A DNA stretch of 51,757 nt from Selenomonadaceae bacterium (GCA_017527075.1 JAFXQM010000021.1:1-51757), one strand, 5' to 3'; shown: positions 23,914 through 33,723, counted from the stretch's first letter. The notes: a model not told the origin generated them from the letters alone. Translations and numbers: made by a program.

Positions 23914-23942
23914 ATTATAAATCATGCGCCGTCGATTTTCAA
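23914..23942 (-). promoter_or_regulatory. promoter of the small hydrophobic peptide gene
   Basis: Minus strand TTGAAA (23942-23937), 17-nt spacer, TATAAT (23919-23914). Near-consensus, convergent with the promoter at 23543. Confidence 0.8.
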
Positions 23943-23999
23943 GGCGGCTTCATTTTTTTTACAGCTTGTCGCGCGCGAATCGTCCGCGAAAAAAATTTA

Positions 24000-24030
24000 C
24001 CCCGCCTCGAACTTGAAGCGGGGATTTTTT
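24000..24030. terminator. bidirectional terminator at the murA 3' end
   Basis: CCCCGC (24000-24005) pairs with GCGGGG (24018-24023). On the + strand it is followed by ATTTTTTT and on the minus strand by TAAATTTTTTT, so it can stop murA as well as rightward transcripts. Confidence 0.85.
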
Positions 24031-25295
24031 TATCTGTCGACGCGTTTGATGTCCGCGCCGAGGCTCACGAGTTTTTGAACCAAGTTATCGTAGCCGCGGT
24101 CGATGTGGTGAATGTAACCGACTTGAGTTTCTCCGTCGGCGACGAGAGCCGCCAAGACAATCGCCGCGCCCGCGCGCAGGTCGGTCGCTTTAACTTGACA
24201 GCCCGTCAATTTTTCCTGACCTTCGACGACGGAAGTGCGCCCGTCGATTTTTATCCGCGCGCCCATTCGTCGGAGCTCGTCGACGTGCATGAATCGATTT
24301 TCAAAGACGGTCTCGGTGACCATGCTCGTGCCCTGCGAAATCGTCAGCATTGCCATGAACTGCGCCTGCATGTCCGTCGGGAAGCCGGGGTAAGGCAAAG
24401 TTTTTATGTCGACGGCTTTCGGGCGGCGGTCGCAGATAACTCGAATGCCGTCCACGTCCTCGATGACTTTGACGCCCGCCTCCTTGAGCTTGGCGATAAC
24501 CGGCTTGAGGTGTTCGCTTATCGCGTTGGCAATGTAAACGTCGCCGCGAGTCATGGCGGCGGCAATCATGTAGGTGCCCGCCTCGATTCGGTCGGGAATA
24601 ATCGTGTAGTCGCGCGCGATTAATTTTTTCGCGCCCTCAACCTTGATGACGTTCGTGCCCGCGCCGCGAATCTTCGCGCCCATGATGTTCAGATAATTTG
24701 CCAAGTCGACAATCTCCGGCTCCTGCGCGGGGTTTTCGATAATCGTCTGACCTTCGGCCATGGACGCCGCCATCAAAATATTTTCAGTCGCGCCGACGGA
24801 AGGAAAGTCCAAATAAATTTGCGCGCCCTTCAAGCCGTCGGGAGCAACAGCCTCGATGTATCCGTGCCCGATTGAAATTTTCGCGCCGAGAGCCTCGAAG
24901 CCTTTCAAGTGCAAATCAATCGGACGAGTTCCAATCGCGCAGCCGCCGGGCAGAGAAATTTTTGCCGAACCCAAGCGGGCGAGCAGCGGTCCCATTATCA
25001 AAAAGGACGCGCGCATTTTTCTGACCAAATCGTAAGGCGCGGTGATGTTCTCGACGTTGGAGGCGTCGACGAACAATTTGCTGTTCTCCGGCTCGTGGCG
25101 AACTTTCACGCCGAGAGTCCGAAGCACTTCGCTGATTGTTCGAACGTCGTCAAGGTTTGGCACTTCGTCCAAGCAAGTCTCCCCGTCCTGACCGAGAAGC
25201 GTCGCCGCGATGACAGGGAGCACGGCGTTTTTCGCGCCGCTGATTTTCACGGTGCCGCTCAATCTGTTTCCGCCTTTTATTATCAGTCTTTCCAA
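24030..25295 (-). CDS. murA: UDP-N-acetylglucosamine 1-carboxyvinyltransferase MurA
   Basis: First committed step of peptidoglycan synthesis: transfers enolpyruvate from PEP to UDP-GlcNAc. 421 aa. The N-terminus has [20 protein letters not shown]. The PEP-binding Cys at about 119 sits in [15 protein letters not shown], so the enzyme should be fosfomycin-sensitive. [30 protein letters not shown] and [17 protein letters not shown] are conserved. TTG start with AGGAGG nine nt upstream. It lies 21 nt downstream of the S55-domain gene, likely in one transcript starting at 27189-27217. Confidence 0.97.
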   Translation of the reverse strand: MERLIIKGGNRLSGTVKISGAKNAVLPVIAATLLGQDGETCLDEVPNLDDVRTISEVLRTLGVKVRHEPENSKLFVDASNVENITAPYDLVRKMRASFLIMGPLLARLGSAKISLPGGCAIGTRPIDLHLKGFEALGAKISIGHGYIEAVAPDGLKGAQIYLDFPSVGATENILMAASMAEGQTIIENPAQEPEIVDLANYLNIMGAKIRGAGTNVIKVEGAKKLIARDYTIIPDRIEAGTYMIAAAMTRGDVYIANAISEHLKPVIAKLKEAGVKVIEDVDGIRVICDRRPKAVDIKTLPYPGFPTDMQAQFMAMLTISQGTSMVTETVFENRFMHVDELRRMGARIKIDGRTSVVEGQEKLTGCQVKATDLRAGAAIVLAALVADGETQVGYIHHIDRGYDNLVQKLVSLGADIKRVDR

Positions 25296-25316
25296 AATCT
25301 CAATCCTCCTGTTGCG

Positions 25317-27131
25317 TCAAACTTTCTCGACGCTTAAGGTCGTGCGCATGACATTGTCGATGATGTAATTCGTGTCAACTTTGCTGTCGACCTTCTGAGA
25401 AGTTTTGCCTTCCTTCTTGAGCCGAGCCTTCGCGCGCTTCGCCTGAGCAATTTCCTGACGAATTTGTTTTTCGGTCTTGGGTTCGTTGGAGCCGCCGACT
25501 TCGACGACCAACTGATTGTTCTTGCCGGTCTTGAGGAAGTCTTTTATCTTGTCCTCATAACTTTTGTTCGAATCGGCAGTGATGATGCCCGCGTTGGCCA
25601 TGGCCTGGCTGACGGGGACGAGTGCGCCGCCGTGAATCTCCAACGCCAAATTTCCTTGGCGCGCCGTCAGAGGGACGGTGTAAGGCATGACAACTTTTTC
25701 CGTCGGCTTGCGATAGGGTTGCAACTCGACCGTCAGGTTAATCGTTTCGCCCGGCTTAACAATTTTTTTGTCGGGCGTAACGGAAACGATTGAGGCGGTG
25801 CGCCGCTCAGTGTCCAAAGAAATGTTCACGTCGACGCCGAAGATATTTGACTCCTCTTTTGTGTTGGAGCAGACGAGATTGAGAGCTTGCATGAGTTCAA
25901 GGACGGCGACTTGCCCGACGTCCGAGGGATTGTAAAACATATTTTTGCGCGTGAGTTCTCCGCCGTCGACCGCGTTTGTCTTGACGTTGAAATCGACTTC
26001 GACGGTGCTCTCCGCCAATGAGTCAGCCATCTTGCTCAACGCCGCGTAAGCAATCGACGCGCCGAGCTTGGGCACGAGATTTTCATTGTAAGCAATCGTC
26101 GCGTTGTAAGTTTCCTGTTTGCCGAGCGCAATGTCTTTGACAGTGACGTTGATTGGAACGACGGCGGGAAAAGTTCCGAGGATGCCGGCGATGCCCGAAT
26201 CGCGGTCTTGATTGATTCTGCCGATGATGTGACCGATGCCCGCGACTTTAATGCCGCCGCTGGTTGCGCCGCTCACCGAGCCGATAACCGAAGCGTCCGT
26301 CATGAAATAATTCACGTTGCCCGCGTGCATGAACGAATGCCCGAACGCCAAAACCCTTTTGCCGTCCACAGCCGTGACCGTGCCCGTGGCGCCCAGTGAG
26401 AAGTCGCCGTAAATAATCGCGACGCCCATCGCCGAGCCGGGCTCCAAAGTTGCGTCGAGTTGAATGCCGCGCTCCACGACGAGGGGCGGGTTCTGCAATT
26501 TTTTGAGTCCGAGTTCGCGCTGCAAAAAATTCATGCCGCCGCTGTCGAAGCCGCTGACATAAAACGCGCCGACTTCCTCTGCCCCAGTCTCTTCGGCTTC
26601 GGGCTCCGCGACTTTGGTTTCGTCGACGGGCGCAGAAGATTTTTCCTCAGCCTTGGGCTCGTCGGTTTTATTTTCCTCTTCGATTTCTCTGACGACTTTG
26701 ACGCGATTCACCTGCGCCTTGGGGTCGGGCAAGTTCCAAAGTTCAATCATATTTTCAATCGGCGTGATGAGCACGGCGTAAGGATCCATTTCTTTGAAGA
26801 TGGCCGCCAGTGCGCCGACGAGTTTGCCGTCGATGTAAACGGGGCTGCCGCTCATGCCCTGGAGGATTCCGCCCGTGCGCCGGATGACTTCGCCCGACGC
26901 CCGCGCCATAATCACTCGCTTGGCACCTTTGCCCTCGTCCGTCAGCCCGACTATGTTCACGTCGAAGTTTTCGATTTTGCCGGAGCCGTCCACCACCGTG
27001 TAAGCTTTGCCGCTCATGCCGCTGCGCAGTTGCTCGAACGGAAAAATTTCCGGCATGGCCGAAGTTGTTCGCGGCACGGAAAATAAAATCAACGCGATGA
27101 GTAAAAATAATTTCGCAAACAATCTGTGCAA
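25317..27131 (-). CDS. SpoIVB-type (S55) peptidase-domain protein, exported
   Basis: About 604 aa from TTG 27131, chosen because GGAG lies nine nt upstream; an ATG at 27146 and a TTG at 27173 are alternatives with no SD. The signal peptide LFAKLFLLIALILFSVP ends at TTSA. The S55 domain follows: GMSGKAYTV, GLTDEGKGAKRVIM, the Ser motif GMSGSPVYIDGKLVGAL near 105-120, and AFGHSFMHAG further on. A Glu-rich insert (about 165-200) interrupts it. The C-terminal half has beta-rich segments and a Lys/Arg-rich helix (KRAKARLKKEG). In Bacillus, SpoIVB triggers sigma-K processing; here a broader cell-envelope role is likely. It has its own promoter. Confidence 0.82.
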   Translation of the reverse strand: MHRLFAKLFLLIALILFSVPRTTSAMPEIFPFEQLRSGMSGKAYTVVDGSGKIENFDVNIVGLTDEGKGAKRVIMARASGEVIRRTGGILQGMSGSPVYIDGKLVGALAAIFKEMDPYAVLITPIENMIELWNLPDPKAQVNRVKVVREIEEENKTDEPKAEEKSSAPVDETKVAEPEAEETGAEEVGAFYVSGFDSGGMNFLQRELGLKKLQNPPLVVERGIQLDATLEPGSAMGVAIIYGDFSLGATGTVTAVDGKRVLAFGHSFMHAGNVNYFMTDASVIGSVSGATSGGIKVAGIGHIIGRINQDRDSGIAGILGTFPAVVPINVTVKDIALGKQETYNATIAYNENLVPKLGASIAYAALSKMADSLAESTVEVDFNVKTNAVDGGELTRKNMFYNPSDVGQVAVLELMQALNLVCSNTKEESNIFGVDVNISLDTERRTASIVSVTPDKKIVKPGETINLTVELQPYRKPTEKVVMPYTVPLTARQGNLALEIHGGALVPVSQAMANAGIITADSNKSYEDKIKDFLKTGKNNQLVVEVGGSNEPKTEKQIRQEIAQAKRAKARLKKEGKTSQKVDSKVDTNYIIDNVMRTTLSVEKV

Positions 27132-27188
27132 GTCTTTCAACTCCATTTCGGAAGGTAAAAACTTTTTAATCAATGTCTAATCGCGAAC

Positions 27189-27217
27189 ATAATAAATCAT
27201 TTTACTTGAATCGTCAA
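27189..27217 (-). promoter_or_regulatory. promoter of the S55 gene and murA
   Basis: Minus strand TTGACG (27217-27212), 17-nt spacer, TATTAT (27194-27189). The start site would be near 27182, which argues against the TTG at 27173 as the translation start. Confidence 0.65.
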
Positions 27218-27290
27218 TGCGGGCGGCGTTCGCTCTTATCTTCAAAAAAAATCCTCCGCCCTCGACCAACGACAAAAAATTTTTCCGCTC

Positions 27291-27321
27291 AAAAAAAAAT
27301 CGTCCGCACTCGGCGAACGAC
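27291..27321 (-). terminator. terminator of the heptose operon
   Basis: Minus strand TCGTTCGC, loop CGAGT, GCGGACGA with one wobble, followed by a T tract. It lies 13 nt after the GT9 stop. Confidence 0.75.
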
Positions 27322-27333
27322 TCAAAAAATTTT

Positions 27334-28362
27334 TCAGTCCATCGATTTGATTTTCTCCTCGACGAAACTCACGGGGATTTTCTCAAGACAAATTTCTTTC
27401 TTCGGGCAGGCGCGCTTCCAACAACCCTTGCACGGCCGCTCGACTTCAATCGCATGCTCCACTTGCCCGAAAGGACCGTTGCGCGTGGCGTTCGTCGGAC
27501 CCATGAGCATAATCGTCCTCACGCCGAGAGCCGCGCCCAAATGAACCGGACCTGTGTCGCCGCCGATGACCAGCCGCGAGCTCCTCAGCACATGCGCCAG
27601 CTGATAAATGTTCGTGCTGTTGACCAGATTAATCGGCGGGATTTCCATTTTTGATTCGATTTCTTTGGCGAGTTGAGCGTCCAAGTCTCCGCTGCCAATC
27701 AAAATCGGAATGACTGCCAGCTGATAAAACCAATCGCCCAGCGCGGCAAAATTTTCCGTCGGCCAGCGTTTGTTGGGCCAGTTCGCGCCGACCACGAACA
27801 CGACGTAAGGATTGCCCTCGCGAATGCCCGCATGCTCCATAATCGCGCGCGCCTTCTCCGATTGTTCGACGGGCACCTGAATCGGGAAGACGACATTGCC
27901 GACGACGCAGCCGACCGCCCGCGCCGTGTCCAAGTATCGTTCGACGATGTGACCCTCCGCGTTCTCGCCGACGACGGGCTTTGAAACTTTGTCACTCATC
28001 TCGCGCATGTTGCAAATGCCCAGCTTGATGTTCGAGTTCGCGAAGAACGCAATTGCCGCCGACTTGAACAGCCCCTGCAAGTCCAGCACCGCGTCGTAAC
28101 TCTGCTCCTGCAGTTCATGTTTGAACGGGAAAAATTCTTTCATGAAACCTTTCAGCGAGCGGAAATTTTTTTTGTTGAAGAGAATGATTTTGTCGACGCA
28201 CGGATTCATCTTGAGCAGGTCAAGACTCGGCGGCTCCACCACCCACGTGACCTTTGCGTCGGGGAAAGTTTCTTTTATCGCGTAACTGACGGGCAGCGCG
28301 TGAATCACGTCGCCCATCGCGCTCAGCTTGACGATTAAAACATTTTTCAATTCTTCGTTCAT
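27334..28362 (-). CDS. family 9 glycosyltransferase, LPS heptosyltransferase-like
   Basis: 342 aa. Transfers heptose from ADP-heptose to the LPS inner core on the cytoplasmic face. [17 protein letters not shown] at the N-terminus, [17 protein letters not shown] ([14 protein letters not shown]), [15 protein letters not shown] and [15 protein letters not shown] with the [11 protein letters not shown] loop are the GT9 signature. A C-terminal [19 protein letters not shown]ys cluster is common in WaaC/WaaF-type enzymes. The start overlaps the hldC stop by 4 nt, so ADP-heptose synthesis and use are coupled. Whether it is heptosyltransferase I or II cannot be told. Confidence 0.9.
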   Translation of the reverse strand: MNEELKNVLIVKLSAMGDVIHALPVSYAIKETFPDAKVTWVVEPPSLDLLKMNPCVDKIILFNKKNFRSLKGFMKEFFPFKHELQEQSYDAVLDLQGLFKSAAIAFFANSNIKLGICNMREMSDKVSKPVVGENAEGHIVERYLDTARAVGCVVGNVVFPIQVPVEQSEKARAIMEHAGIREGNPYVVFVVGANWPNKRWPTENFAALGDWFYQLAVIPILIGSGDLDAQLAKEIESKMEIPPINLVNSTNIYQLAHVLRSSRLVIGGDTGPVHLGAALGVRTIMLMGPTNATRNGPFGQVEHAIEVERPCKGCWKRACPKKEICLEKIPVSFVEEKIKSMD

Positions 28363-28829
28363 GATTCAGCCTCTAAAATTTTTTTCACAACATTTGTCGT
28401 CGAACGGCCCGCAACCAAATTCACCAGCTCCACGCGCCCGCCGTAACCTTGAACGATTTTTGCTTCGGGCAAAGTGTCCAACGAGTAATCGCCGCCCTTG
28501 ACGTAAACGTCGGGTTTGACTTCGGCGATTAAATTTTCGGCGGTCTGCTCTCCGAAAAAAATCACGTGGTCAACGGCCTTTAACGCGAGCAAAACTTCGG
28601 CGCGGTCTTCCTGACAATTAATCGGTCTGTGCGCGCCTTTGAGTCGGCGGACGGATTCATCTGTGTTGAGCCCGACAATCAGTTCGTCGCCGAAATTTTT
28701 TGCCGCCGCCAGATAACGGACGTGCCCCGCGTGAATGATGTCGAAGCAGCCGTTCGTGAAGACGATTTTTTTTCCGTGCCGCCTGAGCTCCTCGCAGAAG
28801 CCGGCGGCATTTTTTCTGTCGATTAACAT
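28359..28829 (-). CDS. hldC: D-glycero-beta-D-manno-heptose 1-phosphate adenylyltransferase
   Basis: 156 aa cytidylyltransferase-like nucleotidyltransferase. [22 protein letters not shown] contains the HxGH nucleotide-binding motif; [16 protein letters not shown] and [11 protein letters not shown] follow. It makes ADP-D,D-heptose from heptose-1-phosphate and ATP. In E. coli this is the C-terminal half of HldE; here it is a separate gene directly after hldA (one base between stop and start), with GT9 next. The phosphatase gmhB and isomerase gmhA are not in the window. Confidence 0.93.
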   Translation of the reverse strand: MLIDRKNAAGFCEELRRHGKKIVFTNGCFDIIHAGHVRYLAAAKNFGDELIVGLNTDESVRRLKGAHRPINCQEDRAEVLLALKAVDHVIFFGEQTAENLIAEVKPDVYVKGGDYSLDTLPEAKIVQGYGGRVELVNLVAGRSTTNVVKKILEAES

Positions 28830-28830
28830 T

Positions 28831-29823
28831 TCAGCGAGCCCTTTCCAAAGTTGAAATTAATTCGGTCGCGCTGACGGTGCTGGTGCCGAGTTTGCGGACG
28901 GCAATGCCCGCCGCGAAATTTGAAAGCTTGGCCGCGAGCGCAGGCTGAGCCCCCGCCGTCAATGCCAAGAGAAATGCCGCAATGCAAGTGTCGCCCGCGC
29001 CCGACACGTCGTAAACTTCACTCATGTCGCTGACGGGAATGTGATGCGCCGCGCCGTTCCTCTCGAACAAACTCATGCCCATCTCTCCGCGCGTAATCAA
29101 TGCGCCGTCGACGTTGAGCTTTGTCAAAATTTTTGTGCCCGCGCCGATTAAATCCGTCACGTCATTTATCGGATAACCGACGAACTCGCCGAGTTCCGAA
29201 TCGTTCTGCTTGATGTACCCGACGCCCTCGAAGTCGCTGATGTTGTAACGCGAGTCGACGATGTTAGGAATTTTTTTCTTGCCCGCGAAACGCGTGATAA
29301 GTTTGCGGGCGTTGGCAGTCACCGTGCCCGAGCCGTAATCGCTCATGATAATTCCGTCGACCTTCGGCAAAATCTTATCAATCTTGGCGATGAGTTCCGC
29401 TTCAACTTTTTTGCTCAGCGGCTCCTTGCTCTCGCTGTCGATTCGGACAATTTGCTGGCTGACCGTCGCGCGCCCGCCCGCAATGATTCGCGTCTTGGAA
29501 ATCGTCGGACGAGATTTATCGCGCACGAGCCCTTCGATGTGAACGTCAAGATCTTTAAAAATTTTCCGCAAAGATTCGGCGTGATTGTCGTCGCCGATGA
29601 CTCCGACCGCAAAGACTTCCGCGCCGAGCGTCGCGGCGTTGGCAATGACGTTGGCAGCACCGCCCGCCACGACCTTCTCGCCCGCCTTCTCCAAAATCAA
29701 AACGGGAGCCTCGCGCGAAATGCGGGATATGCGCCCGTCGACGTAAACGTCGGCAACGATGTCGCCGATGACCAAAACTTTTTTGTCGTGCATTTTGTTG
29801 GCAATGCTGATGAGTTCTTGCAA
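28831..29823 (-). CDS. hldA: D-glycero-beta-D-manno-heptose-7-phosphate kinase
   Basis: 330 aa PfkB-family kinase. [28 protein letters not shown] in two parts, [19 protein letters not shown] and the C-terminal [13 protein letters not shown] (catalytic Asp in GAGDT) are characteristic of the N-terminal half of HldE. It phosphorylates heptose-7-phosphate at C1. TTG start with AGGGGG upstream. The order GT39, GNAT, hldA, hldC, GT9 is tight and co-directional. The epimerase that finishes the donor, hldD, is 16 kb away at 46190. Confidence 0.93.
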   Translation of the reverse strand: MQELISIANKMHDKKVLVIGDIVADVYVDGRISRISREAPVLILEKAGEKVVAGGAANVIANAATLGAEVFAVGVIGDDNHAESLRKIFKDLDVHIEGLVRDKSRPTISKTRIIAGGRATVSQQIVRIDSESKEPLSKKVEAELIAKIDKILPKVDGIIMSDYGSGTVTANARKLITRFAGKKKIPNIVDSRYNISDFEGVGYIKQNDSELGEFVGYPINDVTDLIGAGTKILTKLNVDGALITRGEMGMSLFERNGAAHHIPVSDMSEVYDVSGAGDTCIAAFLLALTAGAQPALAAKLSNFAAGIAVRKLGTSTVSATELISTLERAR

Positions 29824-29835
29824 CTCGCTGACCCC

Positions 29836-30324
29836 CTAAGTCAAGCCGATAAATTGAGGAACAATATCTTCGAACGAGCCGTCGGGCATTCGGAAACCGC
29901 CGGGGATTGTGCCGAGCTCTTTGAAGCCGAGGCGTTGGTAAAGGTGGCGGGCGTGAGTGTTTGTGGCGACGACCGCGTTGAATTGCAAAATCCTGAAGCC
30001 GAGCGCGCGCGCCTTGGCAATGCAGTCCTTGACGATAATTTCTCCGATGTGCCGCCCGCGAACGTCCGAGCGAACCGCGTAACTTGCGTTGCTGATGTGA
30101 GCGCAGCGACCGACGTTGTTCGGGTGGAGAATGTAAAGTGCCAAGACTTCTTCGCCGTCGACCGCCAAGCCCGTGAACGATTGCGCCTTGAAAAATTCGT
30201 CGCCCGTCACTTCGTCGAGCTCTTCTTCCTGCGGAAAGGCAATTCCCTCGCGCACGACTTCGTTCCAAATTTTTATCGCCGCGCAGATAAATTTTTCTTC
30301 ATACGGAATAACTTTTATTGCCAT
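29836..30324 (-). CDS. GNAT family N-acetyltransferase
   Basis: 162 aa from the ATG at 30324 with GGGAGGAG upstream. The GNAT core is clear: ALYILHPNNVGRCAHISNASYAV (strands 2-4), VRSDVRGRHIGEIIVKDCIAKA with the Q/RxxGxG/A-like acetyl-CoA loop (RGRHIG), then FNAVVATNTHARHLYQRLGFKELG. The substrate is unknown; close relatives are annotated as general or L-amino-acid acetyltransferases. Located between the GT39 and hldA genes, overlapping the former by 10 nt, so an acetylation linked to surface sugars is possible but unproven. Confidence 0.88.
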   Translation of the reverse strand: MAIKVIPYEEKFICAAIKIWNEVVREGIAFPQEEELDEVTGDEFFKAQSFTGLAVDGEEVLALYILHPNNVGRCAHISNASYAVRSDVRGRHIGEIIVKDCIAKARALGFRILQFNAVVATNTHARHLYQRLGFKELGTIPGGFRMPDGSFEDIVPQFIGLT

Positions 30325-31838
30325 GAAATTACTCCTCCCATTTCCCCTGTCTCTTGTCCTTTCTCCCTGACAAAAATTTTGCTCTTGAGTTGCTGACGTT
30401 CGCGCCCGTAAAAAATTTTTTCGGCAAGAGATTCGAGCGAGCCCTTCTCCACCGTGCCGACGAGTTTCCATTTTCCCCGCGTGTTGTCGAGGAATTTTCT
30501 TTCCCAAGCGACGCTGACGACCGCCAAAATTTTTTTGTCTTTGGGCAGCTCTTCAAACGTCATGAACGGCATAACGTTTTTGCTTTTCCAAGTCATTGCT
30601 TGCGGCTTAATTTGGTTGAAATTGTATTCCGTCTCCAGCCGATAAATTTTTTTGCCGGTGTAAAAAACCAACGAGCCGGCATATTTTTCGTCGTGGCTGA
30701 CGACGCAAGTTTCTTCGTCGATGAACGGCAAAATTTTTTCAGCCTCGCTCCGCGCCGAGTTGTCTTCGGCCAGCGGAAGTGCCACGATAAAAAATGTCAG
30801 CGGATAAATTATCAGCATGGCCGCCGCCACTCGGATAAAAATTTTCCAGCGGTCGACGAAAAATTTCGCGAGCAAAATCACGGCGGGAATCATGGCGGGC
30901 AAAGTGTAAGTCACGTACTTCGTCGCGCACAGCTGAAAGAAAATCACGACCGTCAACGCCCACACCGCCAAAAATTTTTCGGGCACGTCGAGCGTCGGCA
31001 GGTGCCTGACATTTTTTATCGCGCAGACAATCAGCACGATTGACCACGGAAAAAATCCTATCAGCGAGATGAGCGAATAATAATACCAAACGTCCGTCTT
31101 CGGATACTCCGAGACCGTCGCCCGCAAAAAATTGTGCACGCCCAAAAAATTTTCCAGGAACTCCGTGCCGTGAATGAAAGTCATCGGCAGATACCAGATT
31201 GAAATTATCGCGGCGAGGAGCAAAAAATTTTTCGCGCGGAAGATTTTTTTCAGGTGAGGCAAGTCGCCCTGCCAAGTCAAAAAAATTAAGATGATGAGCC
31301 CCGGCAAAAAAAATCCGATTGGACCCTTGGTGAGGATCGCCACGCCCGACGCCGCGAACGAAATTAAATACAGCCGCGGATTGTTCGCGCGATAACCGAA
31401 ATAAAAACTCATGAGCGTCAGCGAGAACATTACGAGCAACGTCATGTCCGTGATGACCGCGTGCGACAGATACCAATACTCCAGCGAGGTCGCCAAGATT
31501 ATCGCCGCCGCGAATCCGATTTTTCTGTCGTAAAGTTTCGCGGCAAAAAAATAAGTTATGAACAAGCCAAGCGTCGCGAAGACTGCGGGGAAAAATCTTG
31601 ACGCGAACTCACCGACGCCGAAGACTTTGTACGCGAGCAACAGTTCCCAGTAAAACATTATCGGCTTGTCGAACCAAAAATCTCCGTAAATCCTCGGCGA
31701 CAACCAATCGCCCGCCGCGAGCATTTCTTTGGCGGTCAGCGCGTAAACGGATTCGGTCGGGTCGGTTATCGGCGCGAGCCAGTTGCCGAAAAAAAATAAG
31801 AGCAACGCTACTGCAAAGAGGCAAACGTAATTAATCAT
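30315..31838 (-). CDS. GT39 family membrane glycosyltransferase, ArnT-like
   Basis: 507 aa with about 11-12 membrane helices in the first 350 residues, then a soluble C-terminal domain. The first periplasmic loop has the metal-binding TDPTESVYALTAKEML and later FWFDKPIMFYW, typical of ArnT and related undecaprenyl-phosphate-sugar transferases acting on lipid A or core outside the membrane. The donor is unknown. The C-terminal residues (GEMGGVISWQ) read across the GNAT start. No strong SD precedes the ATG; the nearest GGAG belongs to the heptanucleotide array at 31851. Probably the first gene of the heptose operon, or second after the DASS transporter. Confidence 0.85.
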   Translation of the reverse strand: MINYVCLFAVALLLFFFGNWLAPITDPTESVYALTAKEMLAAGDWLSPRIYGDFWFDKPIMFYWELLLAYKVFGVGEFASRFFPAVFATLGLFITYFFAAKLYDRKIGFAAAIILATSLEYWYLSHAVITDMTLLVMFSLTLMSFYFGYRANNPRLYLISFAASGVAILTKGPIGFFLPGLIILIFLTWQGDLPHLKKIFRAKNFLLLAAIISIWYLPMTFIHGTEFLENFLGVHNFLRATVSEYPKTDVWYYYSLISLIGFFPWSIVLIVCAIKNVRHLPTLDVPEKFLAVWALTVVIFFQLCATKYVTYTLPAMIPAVILLAKFFVDRWKIFIRVAAAMLIIYPLTFFIVALPLAEDNSARSEAEKILPFIDEETCVVSHDEKYAGSLVFYTGKKIYRLETEYNFNQIKPQAMTWKSKNVMPFMTFEELPKDKKILAVVSVAWERKFLDNTRGKWKLVGTVEKGSLESLAEKIFYGRERQQLKSKIFVREKGQETGEMGGVISWQ

Positions 31839-31850
31839 GGCAAAAAATTT

Positions 31851-31884
31851 TTAACTCCTAACTCCTAACTTCAAACTCCTAACT
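31851..31884. repeat. heptanucleotide array between the DASS and GT39 genes
   Basis: AACTCCT/AACTCCT/AACTTCA/AACTCCT/AACTG on the + strand. On the coding (minus) strand it is GTTAGGAGT-like, starting a few bases after the DASS stop and ending about 13 nt before the GT39 ATG, where it offers the only GGAG. Confidence 0.85.
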
Positions 31885-31888
31885 GAAC

Positions 31889-33433
31889 TCAGCCGACGAT
31901 GAGTCCGACGAGCCAAACGGCAATCGGAATAGTGATACAAAAAATTCCGATGAAGTCAATGTAAACGCCAGTCTTAATCATCTTGGTAATCGGGACGTAA
32001 CCGCTGGCGTAAACGATGGCGTTGGGCGGAGTGGAGACCGGCAACATGAATCCGAGCGAGGCACTCAGCGCGATGCCCACCGACACCGGCACAGGGCTCA
32101 AGCCGGCAGAAACCGCAATCGTAATCGCGAGCGGTCCAATCATATTCGTGGCCGCCGTGTGAGAGGTCAGCTCCGACAAAAGCAAAGCCAAAACCGAGAA
32201 CACCGCGACCAAGACGACTTGCGAGACCGTGCCGCCCATGCCGCTGACGATTAAGTCACCAATCCATTGCGACAGCCCTGTCTTGTACATCATGCCGCCC
32301 ATGGCCAGCCCGCCGCCGAACAAAATCAGCGTGCCCCACTCAATGCCCGCCGCCGCTTCCTTCCAGCTGATTGTGAATTCGCGCTTGGAAAAATTCACGG
32401 GCAAAAGGAAGAGCAACAACGCTCCGACCAGAGCCGCAACCGCTTCGGGGAAAAGTTGGTCATACATTTTCAAAATCGGACTCGTCGAGCCGAGGAACAT
32501 GTTCAAGAAGCCGGGGATTATCCACAGCGCGACCGCCAACATGAACGCGCACAAAGTATTTTTCTGCGCCCGCGTCCACGCGCCCAGCTCTTTTATCTTT
32601 GCGCGTATGAATTCTTCCGCGCCGTCGATTTTTTCCACGTCAGCGGGAAACATCTTCGACAAAACCACGTAAGCGATTATGAAGTAGAAAACCATGGCGA
32701 CGAAGCCCCAGACCATCCATTCAAAGAACGAAATGTGAATGTCCTGCATGGTGTCCAAGAAGCCGAGCATGATTAAATTCGGCGGGGTGCCAATAGGAGT
32801 GAGGACGCCGCCAATCGACGCGGAGTAGGCGGTCATCAACATCAAACCCGTCGCGTATTTGTATTCGGATAAATCTATCTCGCGACCGTTGGCTGCCATC
32901 ATCTCTTTAATCGAATTCAACAGCCCGAGGCAAATCGGAAACATCATCGCGGCCGTCGCCGTGTTGCTCACCCAGCCGGAGCAGAGTGCCGTTGCCAATC
33001 CGATTGCCAAAAAAATTCGCCGCGGATTGGAGCCGACCCACGAGCGCGACAGCAACCAGTAAGCAAAACGTTTGTCGAGCCCGTGCATCATCATTGCCTT
33101 TGCCAAAATGAATCCGCCCATGAACAAAAATATCATCGGGTTGGAAAAGGCCGCGAACGCCGCGCCCGCCGGAATTGCGCCCGTGACGCAAGCAAGCGTC
33201 GGACCGAGCAGAGAGGTCACGGGAATTGGAACGGGTTCGGTTATCCACCACAGCGCAACGAGCACCATGATTGCCAAAAGTTTGTGCGCCTCCAAAGTCA
33301 GCGCGTCAATCGGTGTCAGCATAACCGCCGCCGCCAAGATTGGTCCCGCGATTAATCCGAACGTTCGCCGCCGTCTTTCGAAGGCTTGCTCCGCCTCGTG
33401 AATTTTTTTCGCGTCAGAATTTTTGTCGTTCAA
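31889..33433 (-). CDS. DASS (SLC13) family anion/dicarboxylate symporter
   Basis: 514 aa, about 12-13 membrane segments. The two family signatures are present: SNTATAAMMFP near 154-164, and the C-terminal TPPNAIVYASGYV near 462-474, together with a first TPIGTPPNLIMLGF. Members import Na+-coupled succinate, malate, fumarate, citrate or sulfate; dicarboxylates are most likely in an anaerobe. TTG start with AAGGAG upstream. The N-terminus is charged and cytosolic (KKIHEAEQAFERRRR). Divergent from the small ORF at 33517. Confidence 0.9.
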   Translation of the reverse strand: MNDKNSDAKKIHEAEQAFERRRRTFGLIAGPILAAAVMLTPIDALTLEAHKLLAIMVLVALWWITEPVPIPVTSLLGPTLACVTGAIPAGAAFAAFSNPMIFLFMGGFILAKAMMMHGLDKRFAYWLLSRSWVGSNPRRIFLAIGLATALCSGWVSNTATAAMMFPICLGLLNSIKEMMAANGREIDLSEYKYATGLMLMTAYSASIGGVLTPIGTPPNLIMLGFLDTMQDIHISFFEWMVWGFVAMVFYFIIAYVVLSKMFPADVEKIDGAEEFIRAKIKELGAWTRAQKNTLCAFMLAVALWIIPGFLNMFLGSTSPILKMYDQLFPEAVAALVGALLLFLLPVNFSKREFTISWKEAAAGIEWGTLILFGGGLAMGGMMYKTGLSQWIGDLIVSGMGGTVSQVVLVAVFSVLALLLSELTSHTAATNMIGPLAITIAVSAGLSPVPVSVGIALSASLGFMLPVSTPPNAIVYASGYVPITKMIKTGVYIDFIGIFCITIPIAVWLVGLIVG

Positions 33434-33468
33434 TTTTGATTCTCCTTCTCCGCTTCGACGATTATTTC

Positions 33469-33498
33469 TTGACAGAAAATTTTTTGCCGAAATATAAT
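33469..33498 (+). promoter_or_regulatory. promoter of the small ORF at 33517
   Basis: TTGACA (33469-33474), 18-nt spacer, TATAAT (33493-33498), 19 nt before the ATG. Both boxes are consensus, so the little gene is probably well expressed. Confidence 0.82.
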
Positions 33499-33516
33499 CG
33501 GCGCGAGGTGATTGAA

Positions 33517-33723
33517 ATGAAAACGAAAGCCGTACTCGAACAGCTGGAAAGAATTCATCAGGAGAGAATGCTGAATGCTCATCACGATTCGTATGACCTG
33601 CACCAGCCCGACCTCGACGCCCTCGATTGCGCCATCAATCTGCTGAAAATTTTGGAAGAGAGTAACCCGAACGATTCGGTGAAAGTCAAAGAACTTTTGC
33701 TTGCCGCGAACTGCGAAACTTGA
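33517..33723 (+). CDS. small conserved-looking protein, function unknown
   Basis: 68 aa, ATG with the SD CGAGGTGA. Predicted to be mostly helical: KAVLEQLERIHQERMLN, then LDALDCAINLLKILEE. A His pair (AHHD) and a Cys near the C-terminus are seen. No membrane segment. I do not recognise the family. The perfect promoter and SD argue that it is real. Its TGA stop is part of the TTGAGGCCGTCA start of repeat copy 2, so the last residues (CET) may be repeat-derived. Confidence 0.75.
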   Translation: MKTKAVLEQLERIHQERMLNAHHDSYDLHQPDLDALDCAINLLKILEESNPNDSVKVKELLLAANCET

